From: Lachnospiraceae bacterium
GTDB taxonomy: Bacteria > Bacillota > Clostridia > Lachnospirales > Lachnospiraceae
Length of the DNA stretch: 64,000 nt
NCBI GenBank assembly: GCA_024403515.1
Contig: JAKSRS010000001.1
Location: 124,001 to 188,000 of the forward strand
Direction: 5' to 3'
The notes under the pieces were generated by a model. That model did no database searches. It was not told the origin of the DNA and saw nothing but the letters and a program-made list of their open reading frames with translations. The position numbers and the translations under genes are program-made. Shown here piece by piece: positions 17,075 to 24,194 of the stretch (its first letter is position 1; the number at the start of each line of letters is the position of its first letter).

Positions 17075-17968
17075 TTACTCTGCCAGACAATCTATGAATG
17101 CCTGAAGGGCTTTGGATATATATTTGCCTTTGGGATAACAAGCTCCAAAAGGTCTGATTCCAAGATTAGGCTTTAAATGGTAGTACTTCATATCCGAATA
17201 AGACGCATTCTTAATCGCCCCGGAAGGAATGACCGCAGCACCGATACCTTCCCTTGCAAGTGAGTAAGCTGTCATGATACTGGAGCATTTAATAACATAC
17301 TTAGGGGTAATTCCATATTTTGCAAACTGCTGAGACAGGCTTCTCTGAATCGGGAAGTTTTCATCCATCTCGATAAATTCAAGCTCAAGTGCTTCTTCTA
17401 AAGAAGCTACATAACAGCCATCGATGCATTCGTTATGGCTTTCACAAAAAGGATGGTCCGCTCTTATGGCTAAAAGAATTTCTTCTTCAAATAATGAAAT
17501 GTATTCAAATTTCTTTTCACTTACAAGCTGGGTAGAAATAACAAGATCAAAAACTCCTTCTTCTGCCTTTATAAGAAGTTCTCTTTCCGGCATTTCAAAC
17601 ATCTTAATTTCTACCTTTGGATACTTATTCCTGTATTTGGCTATTACCGCCGGAAGAAAAGCCATACTGTTTAATGGTCCTGCACCTAGAACTATCTTTC
17701 CGATTTCTTCATTGGAAACGTCTGCCAGTATATCTTCCATCTGCTTTTTGGCATTGATAATATTCTGAGCATGTGAAACAAACAGTTTTCCTGCGTATGT
17801 TAATTTAAGCGGAAGCGATCTTTCAAATAGTTCGTTTCCACATTCCTCTTCAATTTTCTGGATGTACTGGCTAAGTGACGGCTGCGAAATACCAAGTTTC
17901 TTGGCCGCTTCCGAAAAGCTTCTTTCCTCAGCCAGTGTAAGCACGCATTCATACTGTCTGTCGTTCAT
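17075..17968 (-). CDS. LysR-family transcriptional regulator (copy 1)
   Basis: A 297-residue LysR-type regulator. The winged helix-turn-helix is at about residues 1-60 (RSFSEAAKKLGISQPSLSQYIQKIEEE). A PBP-type effector domain (about 90-295) contains VLGAGPLNSMAFLPAVIAKY and REGIGAAVIPSG. It is the last gene of an SDR-flavoprotein-epimerase-lysR run and is followed, 167 bp on, by livH. Its recognition helix SQPSLSQY is nearly identical to that of the second LysR at 22156-23082, and both effector domains share GAGPLNS, so the two are paralogues that may bind the same boxes. The ligand is unknown. Confidence 0.88.
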   Translation of the reverse strand: MNDRQYECVLTLAEERSFSEAAKKLGISQPSLSQYIQKIEEECGNELFERSLPLKLTYAGKLFVSHAQNIINAKKQMEDILADVSNEEIGKIVLGAGPLNSMAFLPAVIAKYRNKYPKVEIKMFEMPERELLIKAEEGVFDLVISTQLVSEKKFEYISLFEEEILLAIRADHPFCESHNECIDGCYVASLEEALELEFIEMDENFPIQRSLSQQFAKYGITPKYVIKCSSIMTAYSLAREGIGAAVIPSGAIKNASYSDMKYYHLKPNLGIRPFGACYPKGKYISKALQAFIDCLAE

Positions 17969-17970
17969 TT

Positions 17971-18870
17971 CTATCCTCTTATGTTACTTCTTAAAAAATC
18001 GAGATATCGCTTCACGCCTTCTTCGACCCCTACTAAAGGTTTCCAGCCAAAGTCCTCATCCATGCGCGATATATCCAAAGGCCCGTGGTTATCATAACCC
18101 AAGGTGCCGGCTCCTACGCTGATACTTTTATCAGGCATCTCTTCTTTTAATGCCTTAACAATTCTATCATACGAAACCTCTTCTCCACCGGCAATATTAT
18201 ATACCCTGTATTTGTGTTCGGCTTTTGTGACAACTTTGTATATACCTTCCACACAATCACTTATATATATGTAATCATACAGTTGGTCTATCCCTTCTTT
18301 CCAGTCTATTTTCCCTGATTTTACTGCTTCTGTCAAAAGAAGATTTATCGGTTCCGGCATTAACCTCCCTGGTCCGTAAACACAGCTTAACCTTAAAACC
18401 ACAGTATCAAGGCCATAGTTTAGTGCCATCGATTCAGCAGCAATCTTAGAAGCACTGTAGGGTGATAAGGCATAGAGTTTTTCATCCTCGCTTACCAAGG
18501 AATATCTTTCTTTTCCATACACCGCAGCTGAGCTTATATAGACAAATCGCTTTATACCCGAAATGGCACATGCTTCAAGAACATTCATTGTTCCTTCTAC
18601 GTTTACGTGGTACATCTTGTAAGGATTATCCATGCAAAGCTTAGGATGTGATATTGCTGCATTATGAACAAGAACGTCTATGTTTTTTCCACTAAGTCCT
18701 CTTGCGATGCTTCCAAGCTCAGAAAGATCACAAGCCACATAATCACACCCTTCAACCTGCTTTTCGGGAATCTTTTCAACAAAAGCAGTCACCGGATGAC
18801 CCTCGTATGTGAGTTTTTCAATAAGTTTTTCCCCTACAAGTCCATTCCCGCCTACAATCGCTACTTTCAT
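17971..18870 (-). CDS. NAD-dependent epimerase/dehydratase (extended SDR)
   Basis: A 300-residue extended short-chain dehydrogenase. The Rossmann motif GGNGLVGEKL (about 7-16), an acidic-residue region near 30-45, SSAAVYG, and the catalytic YSASK are present, along with RLSCVYGPGR as in nucleotide-sugar epimerases. Such proteins also act on non-sugar hydroxy compounds and on lactones. The start at 18870 follows GGAG by 8 nt; a TTG six bases upstream is in frame but poorly placed. It lies 2 bp ahead of the first LysR gene and 22 bp behind the flavoprotein gene, so it belongs to the catabolic cluster. Confidence 0.82.
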   Translation of the reverse strand: MKVAIVGGNGLVGEKLIEKLTYEGHPVTAFVEKIPEKQVEGCDYVACDLSELGSIARGLSGKNIDVLVHNAAISHPKLCMDNPYKMYHVNVEGTMNVLEACAISGIKRFVYISSAAVYGKERYSLVSEDEKLYALSPYSASKIAAESMALNYGLDTVVLRLSCVYGPGRLMPEPINLLLTEAVKSGKIDWKEGIDQLYDYIYISDCVEGIYKVVTKAEHKYRVYNIAGGEEVSYDRIVKALKEEMPDKSISVGAGTLGYDNHGPLDISRMDEDFGWKPLVGVEEGVKRYLDFLRSNIRG

Positions 18871-18892
18871 ATTCAATCTCCAAATATCTGCA

Positions 18893-19909
18893 TTATTTTA
18901 AAAAACCACACCTTTTGGAACCCTTTTCCTTTAATGAATAGCAGGCGTTGCAGGATATGCATTCACTTTCTTTTGCCGCCAAAAGATCATTTGCGAAAAG
19001 GGGATTTCTTATAAATGGTCTTGAGAATCCTACAAAATCTGCACCAAGACTAATTGCCTTATTTACGTCCTCCATATTTCGAAGGCCGCCTGTCAGTATT
19101 AAAGGAATGTTCGTCTCTTTTTTTACGACATTTATACAGTCGCCATAATATAAATGGTCATTCTTTCCAAAAGAAGGTAGATTTAGTCCGCTTAATTCAA
19201 TCGATGATACCCCTGCTTTTTCAACTCGTTTGGAAAGATTTTCAAGGAACTTATCATTTTTCTCTTTACTAAGTTTGTCGATGTAACTTGTTATCTTCAC
19301 AAGTATCGGATATCCATCTCCTACAAGATAACGAATCTTTGAAAAAAGAGGATTTATAATCCAATCTCCGTCTTCCAAAAGGCCAAACTCATCGCTTCTT
19401 TTATTCACGGAGGGATTAAGAAAATCCGACAAAAGATACCCATGCGATAAATGAATCTGCACTCCGTCAAAGCCAAGCATTTTGGCCTCTAAGGTGCATA
19501 TGGCAAACATATTAATCACTTTCTTAATCTCATCATGAGTCATCTTATTGACATCATACAAATCACTTCCCTGATATTTGGGAATTCTCGTCTTTAATCC
19601 GGCATGAGAAAGTTGAAGAACAACAGGCTTTTTATATTCATGGCAGGCGTCTGAAATCATCCTGGCGGATTCTCTTTGCTTACTCGTAAGAAGAGCATTT
19701 TGATTAGAATCAATTGCACCATCTTCAGATATGGCAAAATTTCCTGTAATGATAAGTCCTACATTACTTCTGGCCAGTTCTTTGTATATCCCGACCTGTT
19801 CCATTGATACAGTCTTATCTTCCCCGCCACGATAATCATTTGTCGCAGATCTTACTATTCGATTATCAGTAATTATTCTTCCTATTGTTCCTCTTTGAGT
19901 AACTTCCAT
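18893..19909 (-). CDS. Old yellow enzyme-family NADH:flavin oxidoreductase, stand-alone barrel with terminal cysteine cluster
   Basis: A 338-residue protein of the old yellow enzyme family, an FMN-binding TIM barrel that reduces activated C=C bonds. The hallmarks are VQIHLSHGYLLSDFLNPSVNKRSDEFG and the FMN phosphate-site segments LTGGLRNMEDV and ADFVGFSRPFIRNP. The last 25 residues contain C-x2-C-x2-C-x10-C (CISCNACY...RC). In 2,4-dienoyl-CoA reductase-type enzymes this segment holds a 4Fe-4S cluster and leads to a FAD/NAD(P)H domain. Here the protein ends right after the cluster, so electrons must come from a partner. Part of the SDR-flavoprotein-epimerase-lysR run. Confidence 0.85.
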   Translation of the reverse strand: MEVTQRGTIGRIITDNRIVRSATNDYRGGEDKTVSMEQVGIYKELARSNVGLIITGNFAISEDGAIDSNQNALLTSKQRESARMISDACHEYKKPVVLQLSHAGLKTRIPKYQGSDLYDVNKMTHDEIKKVINMFAICTLEAKMLGFDGVQIHLSHGYLLSDFLNPSVNKRSDEFGLLEDGDWIINPLFSKIRYLVGDGYPILVKITSYIDKLSKEKNDKFLENLSKRVEKAGVSSIELSGLNLPSFGKNDHLYYGDCINVVKKETNIPLILTGGLRNMEDVNKAISLGADFVGFSRPFIRNPLFANDLLAAKESECISCNACYSLKEKGSKRCGFLK

Positions 19910-19921
19910 AAGCTTGCCTTT

Positions 19922-20686
19922 CTATAACATTACATCTCCACAGTTAGGGCCTAAGGTCTGACCGGTATACAGATTCCCGCCGGGATCTGACGCCAAAAAC
20001 AGCGCACTAGGGATTACTTCGTCAAGTTTTCCATACCTTTTCAAAGGCAGTTCGCTTGCCTGTTTTTTCTTCCAATCTTCGTCAAGTTTTCCTATAAACT
20101 GGGTTTCAACAGGACCGGGCGCGATGCAGTTTGCTGTTATCCCATAGTCTCCAAGTTCTCTTGCCAGGGACTTTGTAAATCCTATAATTCCTGCCTTGGC
20201 GGCAGTATAATGCGTTCTTGTTGCACTCCCCTTCTGTCCAAGTTGCGACGAAATATTAATGATTCTTCCGGACCTTTGTTTCTTCATATAAGGAACTGCG
20301 TATTTACAGGTTAAAAAGGTACTGTCAAGACTTACGCCAAGCATTCTGTGCCATTCTTCGAAACTTATATCTTCTATGAGCTTTGGGTTTGAAATTCCCG
20401 CTACATTTACAAGAATATCTATCTTTCCAAATTCATATATCGCTGTAGCAATAAGTTTCTTGGCAACTTCTTCTTGAGATATGTCACCTTTAACCCACAC
20501 TACTTTTACACCATATCCTTCGAGTTTTTTGGTATATTCTTTTATGTCTTCGCTGTCGCCATCGTAGTAATTTAAAACCAGATTGCAGCCTTCTTTGGCA
20601 AAAGCAAGTGGAAAAGCACTGCTCATACCATATCCGCAGCCTGCACCTGTCATCACCAGGGTTTTTCCTTCAAACATTCTTTCCAT
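19922..20686 (-). CDS. Short-chain dehydrogenase/reductase (FabG-like)
   Basis: A 254-residue classical SDR. It has the cofactor motif TGAGCGYG (about 14-21), NVAG, the catalytic serine in INISSQLG, and Y-x3-K in HYTAAKAG. ITANCIAPGPVETQF is the usual post-catalytic loop. FabG itself sits in fatty acid operons, so this copy is more likely a catabolic alcohol or hydroxyacid dehydrogenase of the cluster. It is the first gene after the livK terminator and lies 12 bp from the flavoprotein. No convincing promoter is seen in the 49 bp between terminator and start, so read-through from livK may express it. Confidence 0.88.
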   Translation of the reverse strand: MERMFEGKTLVMTGAGCGYGMSSAFPLAFAKEGCNLVLNYYDGDSEDIKEYTKKLEGYGVKVVWVKGDISQEEVAKKLIATAIYEFGKIDILVNVAGISNPKLIEDISFEEWHRMLGVSLDSTFLTCKYAVPYMKKQRSGRIINISSQLGQKGSATRTHYTAAKAGIIGFTKSLARELGDYGITANCIAPGPVETQFIGKLDEDWKKKQASELPLKRYGKLDEVIPSALFLASDPGGNLYTGQTLGPNCGDVML

Positions 20687-20735
20687 ATATGATCACCGTC
20701 CTACAAATCCTCTTATCTATCAGTTCTTATGAAGT

Positions 20736-20770
20736 AAAAAAGAGCCAATGTTTCCATCGGCTCTTTGCTT
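20736..20770 (-). terminator. Intrinsic terminator of livK
   Basis: A 10-bp stem AGAGCCAATG/CATCGGCTCT (one G-U pair, loop TTTC), followed by TTTTT on the minus strand, just after the livK stop codon. Confidence 0.8.
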
Positions 20771-20779
20771 AAAATATTA

Positions 20780-22003
20780 CTAGTCGTTGTATCTAATTTC
20801 AGACTCGGCAAATTCTGTAGGGAATACTACCTTATTTGTTCCATCCTGAATCTGAATCAAACAAAGAGATGCATTTACGTTTTCACCGATTTCGTTAAAG
20901 ACGATATCTCCTGTCATAGCTGCAACCATTTCTGAGTTAGGATAAACAAGTTCTTTTAATGCCTTGCAAAGCTTTGAGCCATCCTTAGAACCTGCAGCCT
21001 CAAGACCAGCTGCGATAACCTTAATTGACTCATAGGCAAATACTGCATGGTTAATAATTTCAGCACCGTATTTTTCTTTATACTTTGCTGCTAAAGCCTG
21101 AGCTTTTTCGCTGTTTGTGTTGATGCTGTAGTTACAGTTGATGAAGTTTTCTACACTGTCACCAAATTCAGCAACGAATTTTTCATCTGAAATAGCACCG
21201 TTTGATACACCAAGTACACACTTAAACTTCATATCTCTTTCATTTACTGTTCTGAAAAGTAATGATGTATCTGAATAGTAACCAACACAGATAAGTACAT
21301 CAGGATTTAATCCTGCTAAAGATGTAACTTCTGAGTCAAGAGTGGTTGCACTTGCTGAGTAAGCGATGTTTCCAAGAAGTTCAAGTCCTGACTGATCCAT
21401 GTACTTTGTGATATAGTCAGCTGTACTTGTACCCATTACAGAGTCTTCGTGAATGATAGCGCATGTTTTCCAATCATCCTTTCTAACCTGACCCATCATT
21501 TCCATGGCTCTTAAACCAAACATTTCTGAGTTAGGCTGAACTCTGAAGAATGTTTCAAATCCTCTTTCTGCAAGTGAAACAGTTGCACCTACTGAAACAA
21601 CATAAGGAATGCCGGCTTTTTCAGCTTCCTGTGATGTAGTTTCAACGACACTTGACTGATAAGCACCTGTAAGTGCTACGACACCTTCTTTTTCAATAAG
21701 TCTCTGTGCTTCGCTGGCACCTGTATCAGCAGCACCCTGGCTGTCACCTGTTACAAGAACGAGCTTAGCGCCGCCCATTGACTTAATACCACCTGCTTCA
21801 TTTATTTCATCGATTGCTAACTGCTGAGCATTTACAAGTGCCTGACCTTCATAAGCCATACCACCCGTTAATGGATGAATTGAGCCAATCTTAATCTCAG
21901 CTGAGCTTCCTCCCTCTGTAGCAGAACCGCAACCGGCAAAGCTTGCTGTAAATAATGCTGCTGCCAAAGACACAGCTAATACTCGTTTGAAATTCTTTTT
22001 CAT
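20780..22003 (-). CDS. livK: HAAT-family ABC transporter substrate-binding lipoprotein
   Basis: A 407-residue periplasmic-binding-type lipoprotein. The signal peptide ends in the lipobox FAGC (C25), and the mature protein begins with a flexible GSATEGGSS linker. EIKIGSIHPLTGGMAYEGQALVNAQQLAIDEINEAGG is the family's first strand and helix. It delivers substrate to LivHMGF. Unusually, it is not in the livHMGF transcript but 3.9 kb upstream as its own unit, between the two LysR genes. It carries a promoter of the same architecture as livH, and like livH has an intrinsic terminator in its leader. The ligand may be an amide, ureide or aromatic acid rather than a branched-chain amino acid. Confidence 0.9.
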   Translation of the reverse strand: MKKNFKRVLAVSLAAALFTASFAGCGSATEGGSSAEIKIGSIHPLTGGMAYEGQALVNAQQLAIDEINEAGGIKSMGGAKLVLVTGDSQGAADTGASEAQRLIEKEGVVALTGAYQSSVVETTSQEAEKAGIPYVVSVGATVSLAERGFETFFRVQPNSEMFGLRAMEMMGQVRKDDWKTCAIIHEDSVMGTSTADYITKYMDQSGLELLGNIAYSASATTLDSEVTSLAGLNPDVLICVGYYSDTSLLFRTVNERDMKFKCVLGVSNGAISDEKFVAEFGDSVENFINCNYSINTNSEKAQALAAKYKEKYGAEIINHAVFAYESIKVIAAGLEAAGSKDGSKLCKALKELVYPNSEMVAAMTGDIVFNEIGENVNASLCLIQIQDGTNKVVFPTEFAESEIRYND

Positions 22004-22030
22004 AAACTTTTCCTCCTAATTTCCTGGACT

Positions 22031-22069
22031 AAAAAAGAGATTTCCAAGCCTCCGCTTGAAAACCTCTTT
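22031..22069 (-). terminator. Intrinsic terminator inside the livK leader
   Basis: A 16-bp stem (22034-22049 with 22054-22069, two G-U pairs) closed by a 4-nt loop and followed by TTTTTT on the minus strand. It starts only about 13 nt after the expected transcription start and lies upstream of the livK ribosome binding site. Confidence 0.8.
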
Positions 22070-22088
22070 GTTTTCGTCCTTCGTTGGT

Positions 22089-22159
22089 ATGATACTAGCA
22101 TACGCAATTTTATTAGGCAAATATCAGAAAAGTTATTAAAATCATAATCATTTTCCTAT
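22089..22159 (-). promoter_or_regulatory. LysR-type promoter of livK
   Basis: Read on the minus strand: box 1 ATAGGAAAATGATTATGAT starts at 22159 and overlaps the stop codon of the second lysR gene; box 2 ATATTTGCCTAATAA follows; the -10 TATCAT is at bases 66-71 (22094-22089). Spacing matches livH exactly. Confidence 0.65.
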
Positions 22160-23082
22160 AACTGGCCACTGTAGTATTTACTTATCAAATCAACAAATTC
22201 CTTCTGAATCGGTGAAAGGTTCATGCTCTTTCTGTAAACAAGCTTTACTACTCGGTCCGAATCATTTCCTTCTATCCTGTAAAAATGAAGATCATAATTT
22301 ACGGTATCAACTACGCTTGAAGGAATAAAGCAGGCTCCAAGCCCGGTTGCTGCAAGCTTTATTGCCGTATATATGTTCTTACATCTTGTTTTTACAGTCG
22401 GGATAAACCCTTCCTTTCTGCATAGGTTATCGAAAATGATATGTGCAGGCATCATGTTAGTCTGCATTATATAAGGAAGATTTTTACATTCATTTACATT
22501 TATTATAGGAAAGTCCTTAACACGCATGCCTTCTTTGGCCAGATACGTATCCTTGTTAGGATCCATTTGGGCAGGAATAGCAAGAACATATTCTTCTCTC
22601 GCCATCTCTTCTATTCTATAGTTTTCAGAAAGCTGCGGATTTACTACTGTCAAAAGAATGTCCATCTCACCCCTGTCAAGGGCCGGCAAAAGTTCCGTTT
22701 CCGCATATTCGATGACGTTTATCTCAACCTTTGGATTTTTCTTAGAAAACTCTGATATCACCAAAGGAAGAACGTTAGCTGAGTTAAGCGGTCCTGCTCC
22801 AACATTTATCATGCCAATATTGTTAAGACTTATATCAGACATTTCTGCCTGAAGGAAGTTTTCCTCTTCTAACACTTTCTTGGCATAACGGATAAATATC
22901 TCTCCTTCGTATGTCAGCTTTAAAGGAGTAGTACGAACAAATAAATCCGCTCCCAGTTCTTTTTCTATTTTCTTTACATACTGACTTAAAGAAGGTTGCG
23001 AAACAAAAAGCCTTTTAGCAGATTCCGAAAAGCTTAATGTGTCACTTACATCAACAATATATTCAAGCTGTCTTGTATTCAT
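22156..23082 (-). CDS. LysR-family transcriptional regulator (copy 2)
   Basis: A 308-residue LysR-type regulator with the winged helix at about 1-60 (LSFSESAKRLFVSQPSLSQYVKKIEKE) and an effector domain with NVGAGPLNSANVLPLVIS. The start at 23082 follows GGTGG by 6 nt; the GTG nine bases upstream is part of that ribosome binding site. It is divergent from eamA. Box 1 of the shared motif lies 12 bp upstream of its start codon and overlaps a TATAAT on the minus strand, the usual geometry for autorepression by a LysR protein that activates the opposite gene. This makes copy 2 the more likely regulator of the three-promoter set. Confidence 0.88.
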   Translation of the reverse strand: MNTRQLEYIVDVSDTLSFSESAKRLFVSQPSLSQYVKKIEKELGADLFVRTTPLKLTYEGEIFIRYAKKVLEEENFLQAEMSDISLNNIGMINVGAGPLNSANVLPLVISEFSKKNPKVEINVIEYAETELLPALDRGEMDILLTVVNPQLSENYRIEEMAREEYVLAIPAQMDPNKDTYLAKEGMRVKDFPIINVNECKNLPYIMQTNMMPAHIIFDNLCRKEGFIPTVKTRCKNIYTAIKLAATGLGACFIPSSVVDTVNYDLHFYRIEGNDSDRVVKLVYRKSMNLSPIQKEFVDLISKYYSGQL

Positions 23083-23093
23083 GCGCGCCACCT

Positions 23094-23165
23094 ATAGGTA
23101 ATTGATTATAATTTCTATACCCTATTACATATTTGTTATTATATTACTTCCGATGTTAGTATAAG
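23094..23165 (+). promoter_or_regulatory. LysR-type promoter of eamA and divergent lysR copy 2
   Basis: Box 1 ATAGGTAATTGATTATAAT starts at 23094, box 2 ATATTTGTTATTATA follows at the same spacing as at livH and livK, and the -10 TATAAG is at 23160-23165 (bases 67-72, one base further than in the other two). Confidence 0.65.
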
Positions 23166-23194
23166 ACAAGAGAAAATTATAGGAGATTTTACAT

Positions 23195-24121
23195 ATGAAA
23201 GCTAAACAGACTACTTTCCGTTATCTTGCAGGATTGATATTCGCAATACTGATGTTTTCTACATTTGAAGTTGCAAGTAAGTCTATGCACGGTTGCATAT
23301 CATCCTTTCAGCTTACCTTTTACAGATTCTTAATCGGTGGAATTGTCTTAATCCCATTTGCTGTTAAAGAAATTAAAAAGCGAGATATACATTTCTCAGC
23401 TAAAGATCACCTTGTCAATCTTGTGATGGGCTTTCTGCTTGTTTTTGCAAGCATGGCCGTTACCCAGATAGGTCTTCAGATGTCATCTGCAAGCCTTACA
23501 GCTATTATATTCAGTTCAAACCCATTATTCATATCCTTATTTTCAGCAATAATATTAAAAGAAAAACTGACAAGTGGAAAAATCATAGGCTTAATAGTTG
23601 GTATCATTGGTCTTTTCGTCACCTGCAGTCATATCTTCTCAATGAGTTTTGATGTAGATTCATCATTTATAGTTGGTGTTGCCTTAATCTTCCTCGGAAT
23701 GATTGTATTTAGTTTATATACAGTGCTTAACAAACCTCGAGTAAAGAAATACGGCAGCATTACATGCACCACTCTTTCTTCGATTTATGGTGCTATTACT
23801 ATCATTCCTCTTTTAATTTTTACAGGTATAAAAGACAGTAGTAACCCCTTTGCTTTTGATTTCCAGGCTGTTTGGCCGCAGTTTTTATTCGTAGCTATCT
23901 TCGTTACAGGTATTGCTTATTACTTCTACTTCGATGCACTTTCAAACTTAGATACTGCTATAAGCTCAATGTCTTTCTTTATTAAGCCACCGCTTGCAAG
24001 CTTCATGTGCTACCTTCTTCTCAAAGAAGACATCAGCATAAACAGCATTCTAGGTATTGTCATTATCTTCATCGCCGTATTCATTTCAATGAAATTCGGT
24101 GCCAACAAAGCTAGTAAGTAG
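23195..24121 (+). CDS. EamA/DMT-superfamily transporter
   Basis: A 308-residue membrane protein with ten hydrophobic segments arranged as two EamA repeats (about 10-145 and 160-300). GLQMSSASLTAIIFSSNPLFISLFSAIILKEKLT is the typical end of the first repeat and LDTAISSMSFFIKPPLASFMCYLLLKEDIS of the second. DMT proteins are secondary carriers for metabolites, often exporters of amino acids or related compounds. The shared promoter architecture places it in the regulon of the catabolic cluster, so it may export a product or import a second substrate. GGAG lies 9 nt before the start. Confidence 0.85.
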   Translation: MKAKQTTFRYLAGLIFAILMFSTFEVASKSMHGCISSFQLTFYRFLIGGIVLIPFAVKEIKKRDIHFSAKDHLVNLVMGFLLVFASMAVTQIGLQMSSASLTAIIFSSNPLFISLFSAIILKEKLTSGKIIGLIVGIIGLFVTCSHIFSMSFDVDSSFIVGVALIFLGMIVFSLYTVLNKPRVKKYGSITCTTLSSIYGAITIIPLLIFTGIKDSSNPFAFDFQAVWPQFLFVAIFVTGIAYYFYFDALSNLDTAISSMSFFIKPPLASFMCYLLLKEDISINSILGIVIIFIAVFISMKFGANKASK

Positions 24122-24152
24122 TTCTTACTTCAAATATAACTCCTAAACAAAC

Positions 24153-24186
24153 AAGAACCCCATAAGAGTAATCTTATGGGGTTCTC
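24153..24186. terminator. Convergent terminator between eamA and the arabinofuranosidase gene
   Basis: A 14-bp perfect stem (24154-24167 with 24172-24185) around a GTAA loop, between two convergent genes. T-rich sequence follows on both strands but neither run is long. Confidence 0.65.
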
Positions 24187-24194
24187 GTTCTACA

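Noticed and set aside
19922-20686. FabG of fatty acid synthesis
   Set aside because: The catalytic motifs are generic for SDRs, and no fatty acid synthesis gene is near; the cluster context suggests a catabolic dehydrogenase.
20780-22003. Firm call of a leucine/isoleucine/valine transporter
   Set aside because: The HAAT family covers many amides and aromatic acids; genomic context argues against a simple branched-chain amino acid system.
16932-22069. Riboswitches in the livH and livK leaders
   Set aside because: Only the terminator stem fits between promoter and gene; there is no room for an aptamer upstream of it, especially at livK. No known riboswitch core was recognised.
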